DNA of 64,000 bases. It comes from Saccharopolyspora sp. SCSIO 74807 (GTDB lineage: Bacteria > Actinomycetota > Actinomycetes > Mycobacteriales > Pseudonocardiaceae). Numbering within the stretch: the stretch's first letter is position 1; each line of letters starts with the position of its first letter. Of this stretch, positions 8,961 through 17,447 are shown piece by piece. Position numbers and translations under genes: made by a program. The DNA lies in NCBI RefSeq assembly GCF_037023755.1, contig NZ_CP146100.1, positions 5,301,501 to 5,365,500 of the forward strand. Reading direction: 5' to 3'. The notes beneath the pieces are model-generated. The model did not search any database and was not told the DNA's origin. It saw nothing but the letters and a program-made list of their open reading frames with translations.

Positions 8961-11083
8961 GCCTGATCGTCCTCTCCGTCCGCATCGGAGCCGATTTCAT
9001 CAGTCGCGAGCCGTTCCACCGCGGCGCGGATCTCCGCGGTGAAGTAGCCGCGAACGCGCCGGGTCTCGCCGTCGTCCGCAGGAATCCGGTTGCGGGTCGG
9101 ACGGCACCCCAAGTCGCCCATCTGCTGCGCGAAAACTCCGGGAGCCAGGTCGAGCGCGTCGGCGAGTTCCGCGGTGGGCACGAACTCACGGTCGTTGAGT
9201 TCGGGGCCGAGGTAGTGGCACACCGCGGCCAACGGTTCGGGCAGGTTCTCCGGTTCGGGCGTTGCGGCTGTTCCTGTGTCGAGTGCTTTGACCACGGCTG
9301 TTTCGTCGATCGCCTGCTGGTCGTCGTCGCCGCTCGCGTGACCGGTCAGCGTCCCGGCCGCCTCCCGAAGCGCGCGGCCCCGCTCGCAGATGCTGCGCCA
9401 GTCGGCGTTGACCATGTAGTAGGTCCGCACGGTCAGCGCAACGGCTTCCTCTCCGGCGTCGGTGTCCCCGTCCGGGCGGAGGATTCCCACTCCCTTGTGA
9501 TGCGTCAGCAGCGCGGAGGCGTCGAAGCCGCGGGTGTTCATCTGCTCGCCGAGCACGATGTTGGAATCGCGCCAGTCCATCACCCGCAACGCGAACCGCG
9601 AGCCGAGAACCGCGCGCAGCCGAGACGGGATCGTGTTCGAGTCCGGCCGCTGAGTTGCCAGGATGACCACGATGCCGACAGCCGGTCCCTTCCGCGCCAG
9701 GTAGGTCAGCAAGTCCGCGATGTAGCCGCCGAGCGTCGTCTTGCGCCCGCCCACTTCCTCGCGTTCCGAGTTCTCCAGGAACACCTGTACCTCATCGATG
9801 ATCACGGCAGTGATCGGCATCCCGAGCGCCGAATCCCTCGATATGGCAGGGGTAATCTTCGACTCGGGGCAGATCTCGTCATCCAATGTGGACATCCGGG
9901 AGTAGCGACTTTGAACCTCTGCGACCAACTCGACGAGGTGATCACGAACGGCCGTCGTGTGCTCGACCTCGTCGCCGCAGACGAACCGGTGCGCGACCGC
10001 TTCCGCAGCCTCCCAGTCCTTTCCGCCCTTCCCGTCGAACACGTAGAGCCGGGTGTACGGATCGAGGACCAGCCCGGCGGCCGGAATCCGCGCCGCCGAT
10101 GTTTTGCCCTGACGTGGAATCGCGCCCACGAGCAGCGACGTCCACACCAACGGCAGGTCGACCCGCCGGTTACGGGCGTCCAGCCCGAACGGGATCGGCC
10201 GCCAGGCGTCCCACCAGTCCGCATCGAGAAGCGGGAGCCGGACGGGTGGTCCGGCGTAAGGGTCCTCATCGGCAACCCACAGGAAGACCCGCCCGGCATG
10301 GCCGCCGCGCCCGCGGACCCGCTCGACGATGAGCTGAACCTCATCCACCGCCAGCGCGGAAGCAAGCGCCTCCCGATTCTTGACCACGTCGGCGGCTTTC
10401 CGGGTCGCCGGAAGGTCCACTGTGATCGCCCAGCCGTCCCCGGCCCGCGCCGCGCGCTCGACCAACCGCAGCGACTCGTCCTTGCCGATCAGCTTCGCGT
10501 CCCGGAAGGCGTCGACCAGGACTTGCGGCTCCATCGTCCACGCGAACGACCGCGGACCCGACAGAACCGGTTTGCGCCCCGGCGCGCCTTCCTTGCGGCG
10601 GCCCACGATCGCCAGCGTCACAGCCGCGACACCTGCCGCGGTCCACAGAACCAGCGACCCAAAGCAGACCCAGAGGACCAGGTGCACGGCAGCGGCGAAC
10701 AGCGCCACCGCTCCCGTGACCTTCCACCGGAACAAGGTGAGTTCACGGATCTCGATGAACTTGTCAGCGAGCTTTTCGGAGTGCTCGGCGGCGTCCCGGT
10801 AGTCGCGCACTCCCACCCAACGCCGCCAGGCACGCGCGGCCAGCACGGCACCACGCCAGACCGCGCCGAGGAACAACTTCGGCGAGTACACGGTGAACGC
10901 GGCGGCATCGAAAGCGGCGCCCCTGAACGCCAGCCGGGAACGGAGCGCGGCGGGCACCCACGACGAACGACGCCACCACTCGGCGGACCGGCGCCACCAT
11001 CCCGATTTCCGCATTGGCGACTCGTCGTCCACGATGTCCGCCTCGAAGATGTGCCGCTCCACTTCGTTCGGATTCGTGCTCAT
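8957..11083 (-). CDS. FtsK/SpoIIIE-like DNA translocase (TraB/TraSA type)
   Basis: 708 residues from ATG at 11083, chosen because it overlaps the upstream stop as ATGA. Two membrane segments lie around residues 130-175 (VTGAVALFAAAVHLVLWV and LVLWTAAGVAAVTLAIV). The motor domain has Walker A VGAIPRQGKTSAARI near 335 and Walker B AVIIDEVQVFL near 440, then ILATQRPDSNTIPSRLR. The C-terminal 80 residues resemble a winged-helix DNA-reading domain. Known TraB-type proteins move double-stranded DNA between mycelia from a plasmid-borne recognition site. It is the likely transfer motor of this element. Confidence 0.9.
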   Translation of the reverse strand: MSTNPNEVERHIFEADIVDDESPMRKSGWWRRSAEWWRRSSWVPAALRSRLAFRGAAFDAAAFTVYSPKLFLGAVWRGAVLAARAWRRWVGVRDYRDAAEHSEKLADKFIEIRELTLFRWKVTGAVALFAAAVHLVLWVCFGSLVLWTAAGVAAVTLAIVGRRKEGAPGRKPVLSGPRSFAWTMEPQVLVDAFRDAKLIGKDESLRLVERAARAGDGWAITVDLPATRKAADVVKNREALASALAVDEVQLIVERVRGRGGHAGRVFLWVADEDPYAGPPVRLPLLDADWWDAWRPIPFGLDARNRRVDLPLVWTSLLVGAIPRQGKTSAARIPAAGLVLDPYTRLYVFDGKGGKDWEAAEAVAHRFVCGDEVEHTTAVRDHLVELVAEVQSRYSRMSTLDDEICPESKITPAISRDSALGMPITAVIIDEVQVFLENSEREEVGGRKTTLGGYIADLLTYLARKGPAVGIVVILATQRPDSNTIPSRLRAVLGSRFALRVMDWRDSNIVLGEQMNTRGFDASALLTHHKGVGILRPDGDTDAGEEAVALTVRTYYMVNADWRSICERGRALREAAGTLTGHASGDDDQQAIDETAVVKALDTGTAATPEPENLPEPLAAVCHYLGPELNDREFVPTAELADALDLAPGVFAQQMGDLGCRPTRNRIPADDGETRRVRGYFTAEIRAAVERLATDEIGSDADGEDDQA

Positions 11084-11775
11084 GCGTGGACCTCGCTTCC
11101 GTCCACTTCGGCCGCTAGCGTCGACGCCAACCGCGAGGACAGGCCGCGGGAGCAACCGGTGACTTGCCTGACCCACGCAGGCGTGACCGAGATGCCCGGC
11201 CGCCAGGCCGACCGCGCCCGACTCAGGTACTCGTCGAAGGACACCCGCCGCTTGTTCGCGGGAGGTTCGATGTCCGCTTCGGCTTGCTCGTCAGCGTTCA
11301 CCGCCATGTCTCGCGCGGCCTCACTCAGCTTGTCCCGGAGATCCGTCACCGCCTCAGCGGCGACGAACACCACCAACGGCGGTACGGAATGCAGCACCGC
11401 CAGCGCCGCCGAGGCATCCGCGAACGCTTCCCAGGTGTTCATGACGTACGTGGCCGCGAGCGTGAACCACTTCGCGCCGCGAACCCATCCACCGGTGCGG
11501 ATGCCGTAGCGGGCCGTGACCTGCTCGGCGCGCAGCACCGCAAGCAGGACCAGGGAGACCATCGGATCGAGCAGCCACGCGGCCCACCAGGCCAGCGACC
11601 ACATCGCCGCGCCCGCCGCCGCGAAGCTCTGAACGTTGGTCATGGTGAATGCGAGCCCGAGCAGGATTCCCGTCCAGCACAGCCGGTCGACCTGCATCCG
11701 AGTCCGCTCCACCGCTTCGGCTTCGGTGGAGGCGGGCGGCCTCGACCGCCCGCGCTCCGCTCCCCGCATGTTCAT
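11080..11775 (-). CDS. DUF2637/SpdB-like membrane protein
   Basis: 231 residues from ATG at 11775, which overlaps the upstream stop (ATGA). Four hydrophobic segments lie within about residues 30-150 (ILLGLAFTMTNVQSFAAAG, MWSLAWWAAWLLDPMVSLV, AKWFTLAATYVM, PPLVVFVAAEAV). The C-terminal part is basic and could contact DNA. The layout and position next to the translocase match spread proteins of actinomycete mobile elements, which help plasmid distribution inside the mycelium. Translationally coupled to both neighbours. Confidence 0.75.
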   Translation of the reverse strand: MNMRGAERGRSRPPASTEAEAVERTRMQVDRLCWTGILLGLAFTMTNVQSFAAAGAAMWSLAWWAAWLLDPMVSLVLLAVLRAEQVTARYGIRTGGWVRGAKWFTLAATYVMNTWEAFADASAALAVLHSVPPLVVFVAAEAVTDLRDKLSEAARDMAVNADEQAEADIEPPANKRRVSFDEYLSRARSAWRPGISVTPAWVRQVTGCSRGLSSRLASTLAAEVDGSEVHA

Positions 11776-12098
11776 CGCCGACCGCCTTTCCGGCGCGGCT
11801 CCTCGACCGTGACTGTCATTGCCCTGGTCAAGGCGTAAGCAGCCATGATCGCCGGAACGATGAGCACTGCCCACAGCAACGCCCGGTTCTCGGCGTGGCT
11901 GATCACGAGCCACTGCACACCGACGATCCCGGTCGCGGTGATTAGGACTCGACTGGTCAGTGACATCAGCCGTGTCCCCGTCCGCGCGGCCTCGCTCGCC
12001 CGCCGCGCGGCCCGCGCACTCGCCCTACGCAATCCGATCAGGGCGACCAGCACGGCGACGCCGATCATGATCTCCAGCGGGGTCAGTTGGGTCATCAT
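11772..12098 (-). CDS. Small two-helix membrane protein
   Basis: 108 residues. An N-terminal hydrophobic helix (PLEIMIGVAVLVALIGL), a basic Ala/Arg stretch (RASARAARRASEAAR), then a second hydrophobic region (VLITATGIVGVQWLV) and a third (LLWAVLIVPAIMAAYAL). No family is recognised. It is coupled to the DUF2637-like gene by an ATGA overlap and follows the WhiB gene by 2 bp, so it belongs to the transfer operon and probably assists the spread proteins. Confidence 0.7.
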   Translation of the reverse strand: MMTQLTPLEIMIGVAVLVALIGLRRASARAARRASEAARTGTRLMSLTSRVLITATGIVGVQWLVISHAENRALLWAVLIVPAIMAAYALTRAMTVTVEEPRRKGGRR

Positions 12099-12100
12099 GG

Positions 12101-12448
12101 TCAGTCACCTCCCTGCGCGCGTTCGCCGCGCTGTTGCCAATGCATGAGCAGGTCGCGCCGGTCGTCCTCGGGCAAGGCACCGAACACGCCGACCGTGTCC
12201 GCGCCCGCCGTGCGGAGTTCGAGTTCCAAGCACTCGTCCTGAACCGGGCAGCCCGCGCAGAGCCGTTCGGCAAGTTCCCGGTCACTGAGCTGTTCGCCGC
12301 TCCACGGCGGTTCGTCGTGCGGCTCGCTCCACATACAGGTGCCGTCGCGGCGCACGATCTCGACAAGTACCGCGGTCGCCACCCAGCGCAGGCGGTCCAG
12401 TCGCCAAGCGATGCTGATCAGCCGCAGATCGTTGAACGGGCTGTTCAC
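12101..12448 (-). CDS. WhiB family iron-sulphur transcriptional regulator
   Basis: 115 residues. The four cysteines expected of WhiB proteins are visible: RDGTCMW near residue 38, LCAGCPVQDEC near 64-74. The turn GVFGAL near 89 replaces the usual G(V/I)WGG and is followed by a basic-acidic tail. Known WhiB proteins bind a [4Fe-4S] cluster and act with sigma factors. Element-borne WhiB genes often regulate transfer or host development genes. GTGA overlap with the upstream HTH gene. Confidence 0.85.
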   Translation of the reverse strand: MNSPFNDLRLISIAWRLDRLRWVATAVLVEIVRRDGTCMWSEPHDEPPWSGEQLSDRELAERLCAGCPVQDECLELELRTAGADTVGVFGALPEDDRRDLLMHWQQRGERAQGGD

Positions 12449-12654
12449 CGGCCACCTCCGGAATCGGAGGGCTGCCCGAGCAGCCGCACGAGCGAGCGGG
12501 CCGGGACGACCAGCCGCCCGCGTTGCCGGACGGCCCGGAGGCTGCCGACTCGGATGGCGCGGGAGACGGCGGAGGGTTCGACGCCGAGGATCGAAGCGGT
12601 TTGGCGAATCGTGTAGACGGCCGACCGCTGGGCGTCACGAATTCCGGAATGCAT
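12445..12654 (-). CDS. Excisionase-like / MerR-type small HTH protein
   Basis: 69 residues. TIRQTASILGVEPSAVSRAIRVGSL is a winged-HTH of the excisionase/MerR-like class, followed by the wing VRQRGRLVVPARSLVRLLG. It is the first gene of the minus-strand transfer-integration operon, facing the regulatory region at 12655-12812. The expected role is a directionality factor or an operon regulator. The long ribosome-binding region reads GGACTTTTC, with no strong Shine-Dalgarno. Confidence 0.75.
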   Translation of the reverse strand: MHSGIRDAQRSAVYTIRQTASILGVEPSAVSRAIRVGSLRAVRQRGRLVVPARSLVRLLGQPSDSGGGR

Positions 12655-12674
12655 GAAAAGTCCCCTTGGGATAA

Positions 12675-12702
12675 TGATTTCATCCGTATGTTGATGAAAT
12701 CA
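12675..12702. promoter_or_regulatory. Operator-like perfect inverted repeat
   Basis: TGATTTCATC and GATGAAATCA form two perfect 10-bp arms around 8 bases, in the 158-bp region between the divergent excisionase-like and repressor genes. ATAAT at 12671, just before the left arm, could be part of a -10 box. Copies of the half-site TGATTTC recur at 13213 and 13229-13238, upstream of the HTH-Nudix gene, suggesting a shared regulator. Confidence 0.65.
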
Positions 12703-12812
12703 GCGCTTCAGTGGCCATGAAGGTTCCCGTTCCGCGAAAAGCGCGGTGTCACGGGTGGAGAGCGGAGGGAGAACCGTTAACCTCGGCGCCGAGGCGGAGC
12801 GCGGAGGAATAG

Positions 12813-13193
12813 GTGACGGAAGATTGGGCGGCAGTCGCCGCCGCCATCAACGAGCGCGTGAACGCGCTCGGATGGCGTCAACGGGAACTCGCGGACCGGT
12901 CCCGCGTATCGCAGGCAATCGTTCGCGAGATCCAGCACCACACGGTGGAGCGGCGGCGAAGCTCGCGGACGCTGGAGTCCCTCTCCACCACCCTCGGGTG
13001 GCAGCCGCAGCACTTGGACGCCGTGCTGCACGGCTACACGCCTCCTGAGCTGCCAGGAGAGGCCGAACGCGGCGATGCGATGTGGTCCCGCCTGGAGGCC
13101 GTCGAACAGCGCCTCATCGAGATCACCGAGCGTCTCGACGACTTGCAATCCGACCTGAAAACGGTGGTCGAGCATGTCCGCCCGAACCGGTAG
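12813..13193 (+). CDS. XRE-family HTH repressor
   Basis: 126 residues from GTG at 12813, preceded by GGAGGAATAG. An N-terminal HTH lies about residues 10-60 (LGWRQRELADRSRVSQAIVREI) and a C-terminal heptad region at about 85-120 (MWSRLEAVEQRLIEITERLDDL) likely dimerises. Divergent from the integrase-transfer operon, it is the best candidate for the element's maintenance repressor, acting at the inverted repeat 12675-12702. Confidence 0.82.
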   Translation: MTEDWAAVAAAINERVNALGWRQRELADRSRVSQAIVREIQHHTVERRRSSRTLESLSTTLGWQPQHLDAVLHGYTPPELPGEAERGDAMWSRLEAVEQRLIEITERLDDLQSDLKTVVEHVRPNR

Positions 13194-13228
13194 AAGCGAT
13201 TCCTCGGAGCTGCTGATTTCCATGCCAT

Positions 13229-13238
13229 TGATTTCATC
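13229..13238 (+). promoter_or_regulatory. Repeated operator half-site
   Basis: TGATTTCATC here is identical to the left arm of the operator at 12675. A related TGATTTCCAT begins at 13213. Both lie in the 139-bp gap before the HTH-Nudix gene at 13333, suggesting that the same repressor controls it. Confidence 0.45.
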
Positions 13239-13332
13239 CGGAATCGCGCTCGATCCCCATGCATCAGCGACGCACTTCCAGTGCACGTCCGGTGCAGAAC
13301 CAATGCACAACGCCATTCCGGAGCCCTGACGT

Positions 13333-14907
13333 ATGGACATGACCAGCGGATGGACGGGCAGCGCCGCCTGCGCATTGCAGGCGGCTTTACGGCTCAGCAA
13401 CGAGGGATTCGCGGAGCATCTCGGAGTAGCTACCCGCACCGTGGCCGGGTGGCATCAGAAGCCGGATATGCGACCGAAACCGGAGATGCAACAGCTTCTC
13501 GACACGGCATTGGACCAGGCATCGGCGCCGGTAAAAGATCGCTTCGCTGCTCTCACCGCACATTCCCCGGCGACGGACCCGCCAGAGCCAGGTCCGGCGA
13601 CCACCGATGCCGAGCAGCGGTTGAGCAGCGATCGGAACATCAGCGCGGCCCTCGACTGGGTCGATCAACACGCTGGTTGGGAGCCGGGAACCGCGCGGCG
13701 AAAGACCGCTGCACGACTGGTCGCACTCGACGAACGCTCGTTGGAAGATCGCGGCAACAAACGCGGGCGCGTGAACCAACGCGACATCGCGCACGCGCTC
13801 AGCGACTACTACCGGGACCGGCCCGGCGCACACGGTCTCTACAGCGCGAACTACGGCGACCACGAAGCCGCCACGAGCATCTTGACCAGCCCAGATTGGC
13901 TCGATCCCAACACCCCGCTGATCGCGTCGCACGATCGGTTGCGCGTTGCGCCCGATGCTGGTGCCAACGTCTCGTTGGACGCGGAAGCGGCGTCACGAGC
14001 GGTCGAGCGACTGGCGGAGACCCTGGTGATGGGGGTTCGGCTGGTAGACATGCCGCTCTATCAGCTGCTCGGGGTCGACTTCGACGGCGGCCGGATCGGC
14101 GGCTCCCTCGGCGTTACCCGTTTCGTCGAGTACGCGCTGACAATGGATCTGCTCGAAGCCGAGCTGGTCGACGCGCTCGCGGAAGGAACTCCGGCGCAAC
14201 CGGGCGCGCTCCCCTTGCGGGATCGACACCTACCCGACGCATCATCGGTCCTGGACCTGCCTGCCCGGTTGTGCGCGGGTGGCACGCTCGCGCTCTGCGC
14301 AATCGCCCGGCCAGCAAGCCCGTTCCGCGGCGACGCCGACTATCTGCTGTTGGTTCAGGAGCGTTCCGGGCACGTGCTGAACGCCTTTCGCCGCCTTGCG
14401 GTCACGCCGAAGGGCTTCCACCAGCCGTTGACGGATGTGCGCGCCGAAGCCCAGATCGGTGCGACTCTCCGCCGAGAGATGGAAGAGGAGCTGTTCGGCC
14501 GCGACGAGATCGACAACACGGTGGGCGATCAGCGCAAAGCCGACCCGATGCACCCGAGCAGGCTGACCGAGCCGATGAGCTGGCTACTGGAGGAACCCGG
14601 CCGCTTGCGCACGGAGTGCACCGGCTTCGGCTTGAACCTGGTCAGCGGCAACTTCGAGTTCGCCGGTCTGACCGTGATCGAGGATGAAGAGTTCTGGAAG
14701 CGCTTCGGCGGCCAGATCGAAGCCAACTGGGAAGCATCCAGCCTGCACCAGTATTCCAGCCTCGACGGCGACTTCCTGGCCGAACTCGTGCGCGATGTAG
14801 CGTGGAGCAACGAAGGACTGTTCGCCTTCCTGCAAGGGCTCCGACGCTTGGCCGCCCTCGGCGGGGACCGGGTGGACCTGCCGGGCATCGAATGGGAGCT
14901 GAAGTAG
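13333..14907 (+). CDS. HTH-Nudix fusion regulator (Pif-like)
   Basis: 524 residues. An N-terminal XRE-like HTH is at about 10-50 (GFAEHLGVATRTVAGWH). A middle domain of unknown fold starts near ISAALDWVDQHAGW (about residue 103) and includes FVEYALTMDLLEAELVDAL. Near residue 360 a Nudix-box-like stretch runs PKGFHQPLTDVRAEAQIGA then TLRREMEEELFGR; it keeps the RE and EE residues but has F where the consensus has the last G. Nudix proteins such as Pif of pSAM2 block transfer between element-bearing cells. A convergent paralogue lies at 15226-16908 with the cupin gene between them. Confidence 0.7.
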   Translation: MDMTSGWTGSAACALQAALRLSNEGFAEHLGVATRTVAGWHQKPDMRPKPEMQQLLDTALDQASAPVKDRFAALTAHSPATDPPEPGPATTDAEQRLSSDRNISAALDWVDQHAGWEPGTARRKTAARLVALDERSLEDRGNKRGRVNQRDIAHALSDYYRDRPGAHGLYSANYGDHEAATSILTSPDWLDPNTPLIASHDRLRVAPDAGANVSLDAEAASRAVERLAETLVMGVRLVDMPLYQLLGVDFDGGRIGGSLGVTRFVEYALTMDLLEAELVDALAEGTPAQPGALPLRDRHLPDASSVLDLPARLCAGGTLALCAIARPASPFRGDADYLLLVQERSGHVLNAFRRLAVTPKGFHQPLTDVRAEAQIGATLRREMEEELFGRDEIDNTVGDQRKADPMHPSRLTEPMSWLLEEPGRLRTECTGFGLNLVSGNFEFAGLTVIEDEEFWKRFGGQIEANWEASSLHQYSSLDGDFLAELVRDVAWSNEGLFAFLQGLRRLAALGGDRVDLPGIEWELK

Positions 14908-15251
14908 TGGGCGGCAACTGGCATCGCGGGAACGCCGCCGAGGACGGCAAGGAAACCCGAGGCTGGCTGCTCGGCCACTTCATGCCCGAACAGGACGTGC
15001 GCCACTCCACCGACATCGAAGTCAAGTGGGGAATCCACGAACCCGGCGAGAAGCGCACCGAGTGGGCCTCCGACGCCGAGCGCACGACGATGCTTCTGCT
15101 CGTGCAGGGCCGCTTCCGGCTCGACCTCGCGGAATCAAGCACCACCTTGGAGAGCCAAGGTGATTATGTGGTGTGGGGTCCTGGTCACGAACACCGGTGG
15201 GAGGCGCTGACGGACGCCGTCGTGATCACCGTCCGCTGGCCGACTTCGTAA
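14907..15251 (+). CDS. Small cupin-fold protein
   Basis: 114 residues from GTG at 14907 (ATG at 14892 is an alternative). It overlaps the HTH-Nudix stop, so it is translationally coupled. It shows a cupin pattern: WGIHEPGEKRTEW, then TTMLLLVQGRFRLDL, then SQGDYVVWGPGHEHRW with GPGHEHRW as motif 2. Metal-binding His residues are partly present. The family is widespread and unassigned; the coupling suggests it works on a substrate or ligand related to the Nudix domain. Its 3' end overlaps the convergent paralogue by 26 bp. Confidence 0.65.
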   Translation: MGGNWHRGNAAEDGKETRGWLLGHFMPEQDVRHSTDIEVKWGIHEPGEKRTEWASDAERTTMLLLVQGRFRLDLAESSTTLESQGDYVVWGPGHEHRWEALTDAVVITVRWPTS

Positions 15252-16908
15252 ACGCTGCTTCCACTGTGGGCAGATCAAGCCGAGTATCGTCGCTCTCGCC
15301 GAGCCTGCGGATTCCCTGCAGCAGCGCGAAAAGTCCTTCGTTGCTCCATGATTCGTCGGCAACAAGCTGTTTCAGCAGGTCGCGGTCCTGTGTGGAGTAG
15401 AGCCGCAGCCCCGAAGTCTCCCAGTTGGCTTCGACCGCGCCGCCGTACCTCCGCCAGAACTCTTCGTCCTCGATCACGATCAGGCTTGCGAACTCGTAGT
15501 TCCCGCTCACCAGGTTGAAGCCGAACCCGGTGCTCTCCATCCGCAACCGACCCGGTTCGTCCGAGAGCCACCGCATCGGCTCGGACAACCGAGTCCGATG
15601 CATCGGCGCTGCGACACGCGGTTCGCCCGCGGTGCTGTCCACTTCGGCCCGGCCGAACAGCTCGGCTTCCAGCTCTCGCCGGAGTGTCGCGCCGATGCGT
15701 GTTTCCGCACGGGGTTCTTTCAACGGCTGGTGGAAGCCCTTCGGGATCACGGCGAGCTGACCGGATGCGTTGAGCACGCTGCCCGAGCGCTCCTGCACCA
15801 GCAGCGCGAAGTCCGCAGGGCCGCGGTACGGATCGGCCGGCCGCGCAATCGCACAGAGCGCGAGAACACCACCGGCACAGACCCGCTCGGGCAGATCCAA
15901 CACGGCGGCAAGGTCCGGCAGGTACTTGTCCCGCAGAGAGACCCGCCCCGGTCGAATTGGCTGTCCGGCGCTGATCGCGTCGAGAAGTTCGCCTTCGAGC
16001 AGGTCTGCGGTGAGCGCGTACTCGACGAACGGGATCAGCCCTACCGAGCCGCTGATACTCGCGTTCGTCAGATCGACGTCCTGGAGGCGGTAGAGCGGCG
16101 CGTTGGTCAGCCGCACGTCCAACGCAGCCACTTCCGCCAGCCGGTGAACGGCGCGCTTGGTGTCGACATCGCGGGCCGTCGAGAGCTCGCGTTCGTCCAG
16201 CGTCAACAGATCACGGTCGGGAGCCACCGGACAGCCGAGATCCACCCATTCCGGCCGCGTGACGATGCTGGTCAGGAAGTCGCTGCCGTCGCACACCACG
16301 TTGTACATGTCGCAGTCCGCGGAGGACTGCCCGTAGTAGTCCGCGAGCGCATCGGCCACTTCGCTTCGCCGCACACGGGATCGCCGCGCGTTGCGATCCA
16401 GGAGTTCACCGGCGCTCAGCCGAGCGAGGCGAGACCGCACCTTGTGCTTGGCGGCATCAGCCGACCATCCGGCGTGTTCGTCGAGCCAATCGAGCGCTGA
16501 TCCGAAGTCGCTCGGATTTGCGTCGCTGCGAAGTGGTGCTGGTTGAGACGGCCTCGCGGCCCTGTTGGGACTGCGGGAGCTCTGAACCGGCGGTTCGTTA
16601 CCGCCGTGCGCCGCGGCCGAACTCGTCGGCCCTTCAGCCTTGGCCGACTCGACCGGTTCGGCAAGCAACGTGCCGATCGGTTCACCGAAGATCCGTTCTA
16701 ACAGCCGAGCCGTCACCGGCCGAACAGGTCCGAGCGGCTTTCCGCCAGGTCCGCGCCCGGACACGAGCCGTTGCAGGTGCCGAACGCCGAGCGTTCCCGG
16801 CTCGCCGTGCTCGCACGCGAAGTTCTCCGCGTACTCGGCGAACTCGTCCAAGGTCTGCCGACGTTCCCGTATCCGCTGTTCGAGCACCGTCCGGTAGCTC
16901 CACACCAC
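15226..16908 (-). CDS. HTH-Nudix fusion regulator, convergent paralogue
   Basis: 560 residues from GTG at 16908, chosen because GGGGAGGGGAT precedes it. The N-terminal HTH-like region (ERRQTLDEFAEYAENFACEH, then VRHLQRLVSGRG) differs from the first copy. From about residue 160 the two proteins run in parallel (ALDWLDEHAGW, LPERVCAGG near 390, PKGFHQPLKEPRAETRIGA, LRRELEAELFGR). The second E of the RExxEE box is Ala here (ELEAEL), so the Nudix site may be weaker. The two copies probably arose by an old duplication with exchange of the DNA-binding head. Confidence 0.7.
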   Translation of the reverse strand: MVWSYRTVLEQRIRERRQTLDEFAEYAENFACEHGEPGTLGVRHLQRLVSGRGPGGKPLGPVRPVTARLLERIFGEPIGTLLAEPVESAKAEGPTSSAAAHGGNEPPVQSSRSPNRAARPSQPAPLRSDANPSDFGSALDWLDEHAGWSADAAKHKVRSRLARLSAGELLDRNARRSRVRRSEVADALADYYGQSSADCDMYNVVCDGSDFLTSIVTRPEWVDLGCPVAPDRDLLTLDERELSTARDVDTKRAVHRLAEVAALDVRLTNAPLYRLQDVDLTNASISGSVGLIPFVEYALTADLLEGELLDAISAGQPIRPGRVSLRDKYLPDLAAVLDLPERVCAGGVLALCAIARPADPYRGPADFALLVQERSGSVLNASGQLAVIPKGFHQPLKEPRAETRIGATLRRELEAELFGRAEVDSTAGEPRVAAPMHRTRLSEPMRWLSDEPGRLRMESTGFGFNLVSGNYEFASLIVIEDEEFWRRYGGAVEANWETSGLRLYSTQDRDLLKQLVADESWSNEGLFALLQGIRRLGESDDTRLDLPTVEAAFTKSASGR

Positions 16909-16989
16909 CGATCCCCTCCCCGCAGAGGTCGCCTCGTGTCGTCCGTAAGTCGCCCCGAGGTCGTTCCCGGCCGATATCAGCACGGACAC

Positions 16990-17001
16990 ACTGATTTCAG
17001 T
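16990..17001. promoter_or_regulatory. Palindrome in the divergent intergenic region
   Basis: ACTGATTTCAGT is a perfect 12-bp palindrome in the 242-bp gap between the two divergent genes at 16908 and 17151. It shares TGATTTC with the operator at 12675, so it may be bound by the same or a related regulator. Confidence 0.4.
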
Positions 17002-17150
17002 CTGACACGGACCGACGCAATCAAGGTCCAAAGCCGTCCGGCGCGGCGCACTCCGCCTCCCTCATGCCGTCGCCGGACCCCACCGCGGGCGGAGCCGGGA
17101 ACCCCCGTCACCCAGCTCCGCCCGCGGTCAACCTCCCGAGGAGATCGCCC

Positions 17151-17447
17151 ATGTCCGACACGGTCCAGTGGTTCCAATACAAGCGGGGAATCGTCGGCGA
17201 GTCTCAGCGCGTCGTGCACTGCGCCCGCGCGGCCGGTGACGAACGGCTGGTCTCGTGGTGCCGTCGCGAGTTCGACCCGACCGCAGTCGAGCCGACCGCG
17301 GAACCCGGGGCAACGCCAGCACCCGGCGAGGCGACGCCGCACGGTCCGTGCATCCCGTGCCTGCTCCTCGTCACGTCGGCGACGGAAACGAATGACAGCG
17401 TGGCTGCACCGCCCGCCCGTGACGGATTGCCTCATGGCGTGCGGTGA
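17151..17447 (+). CDS. Small hypothetical element protein
   Basis: 98 residues from ATG at 17151, with GAGGAG 8 bases upstream. It begins MSDTVQWFQYKRGIVGES and holds four cysteines in pairs far apart (HCARAAG, SWCRRE, PCIPCLLL). No known family; the spacing could allow a zinc site. Transcribed away from the HTH-Nudix paralogue. Confidence 0.5.
   Translation: MSDTVQWFQYKRGIVGESQRVVHCARAAGDERLVSWCRREFDPTAVEPTAEPGATPAPGEATPHGPCIPCLLLVTSATETNDSVAAPPARDGLPHGVR

Noticed and set aside
9215-11509. 764-codon + strand open frame opposite the FtsK-like gene
   Set aside because: Covers the complement of two well-supported genes, has no domain and unnatural composition.
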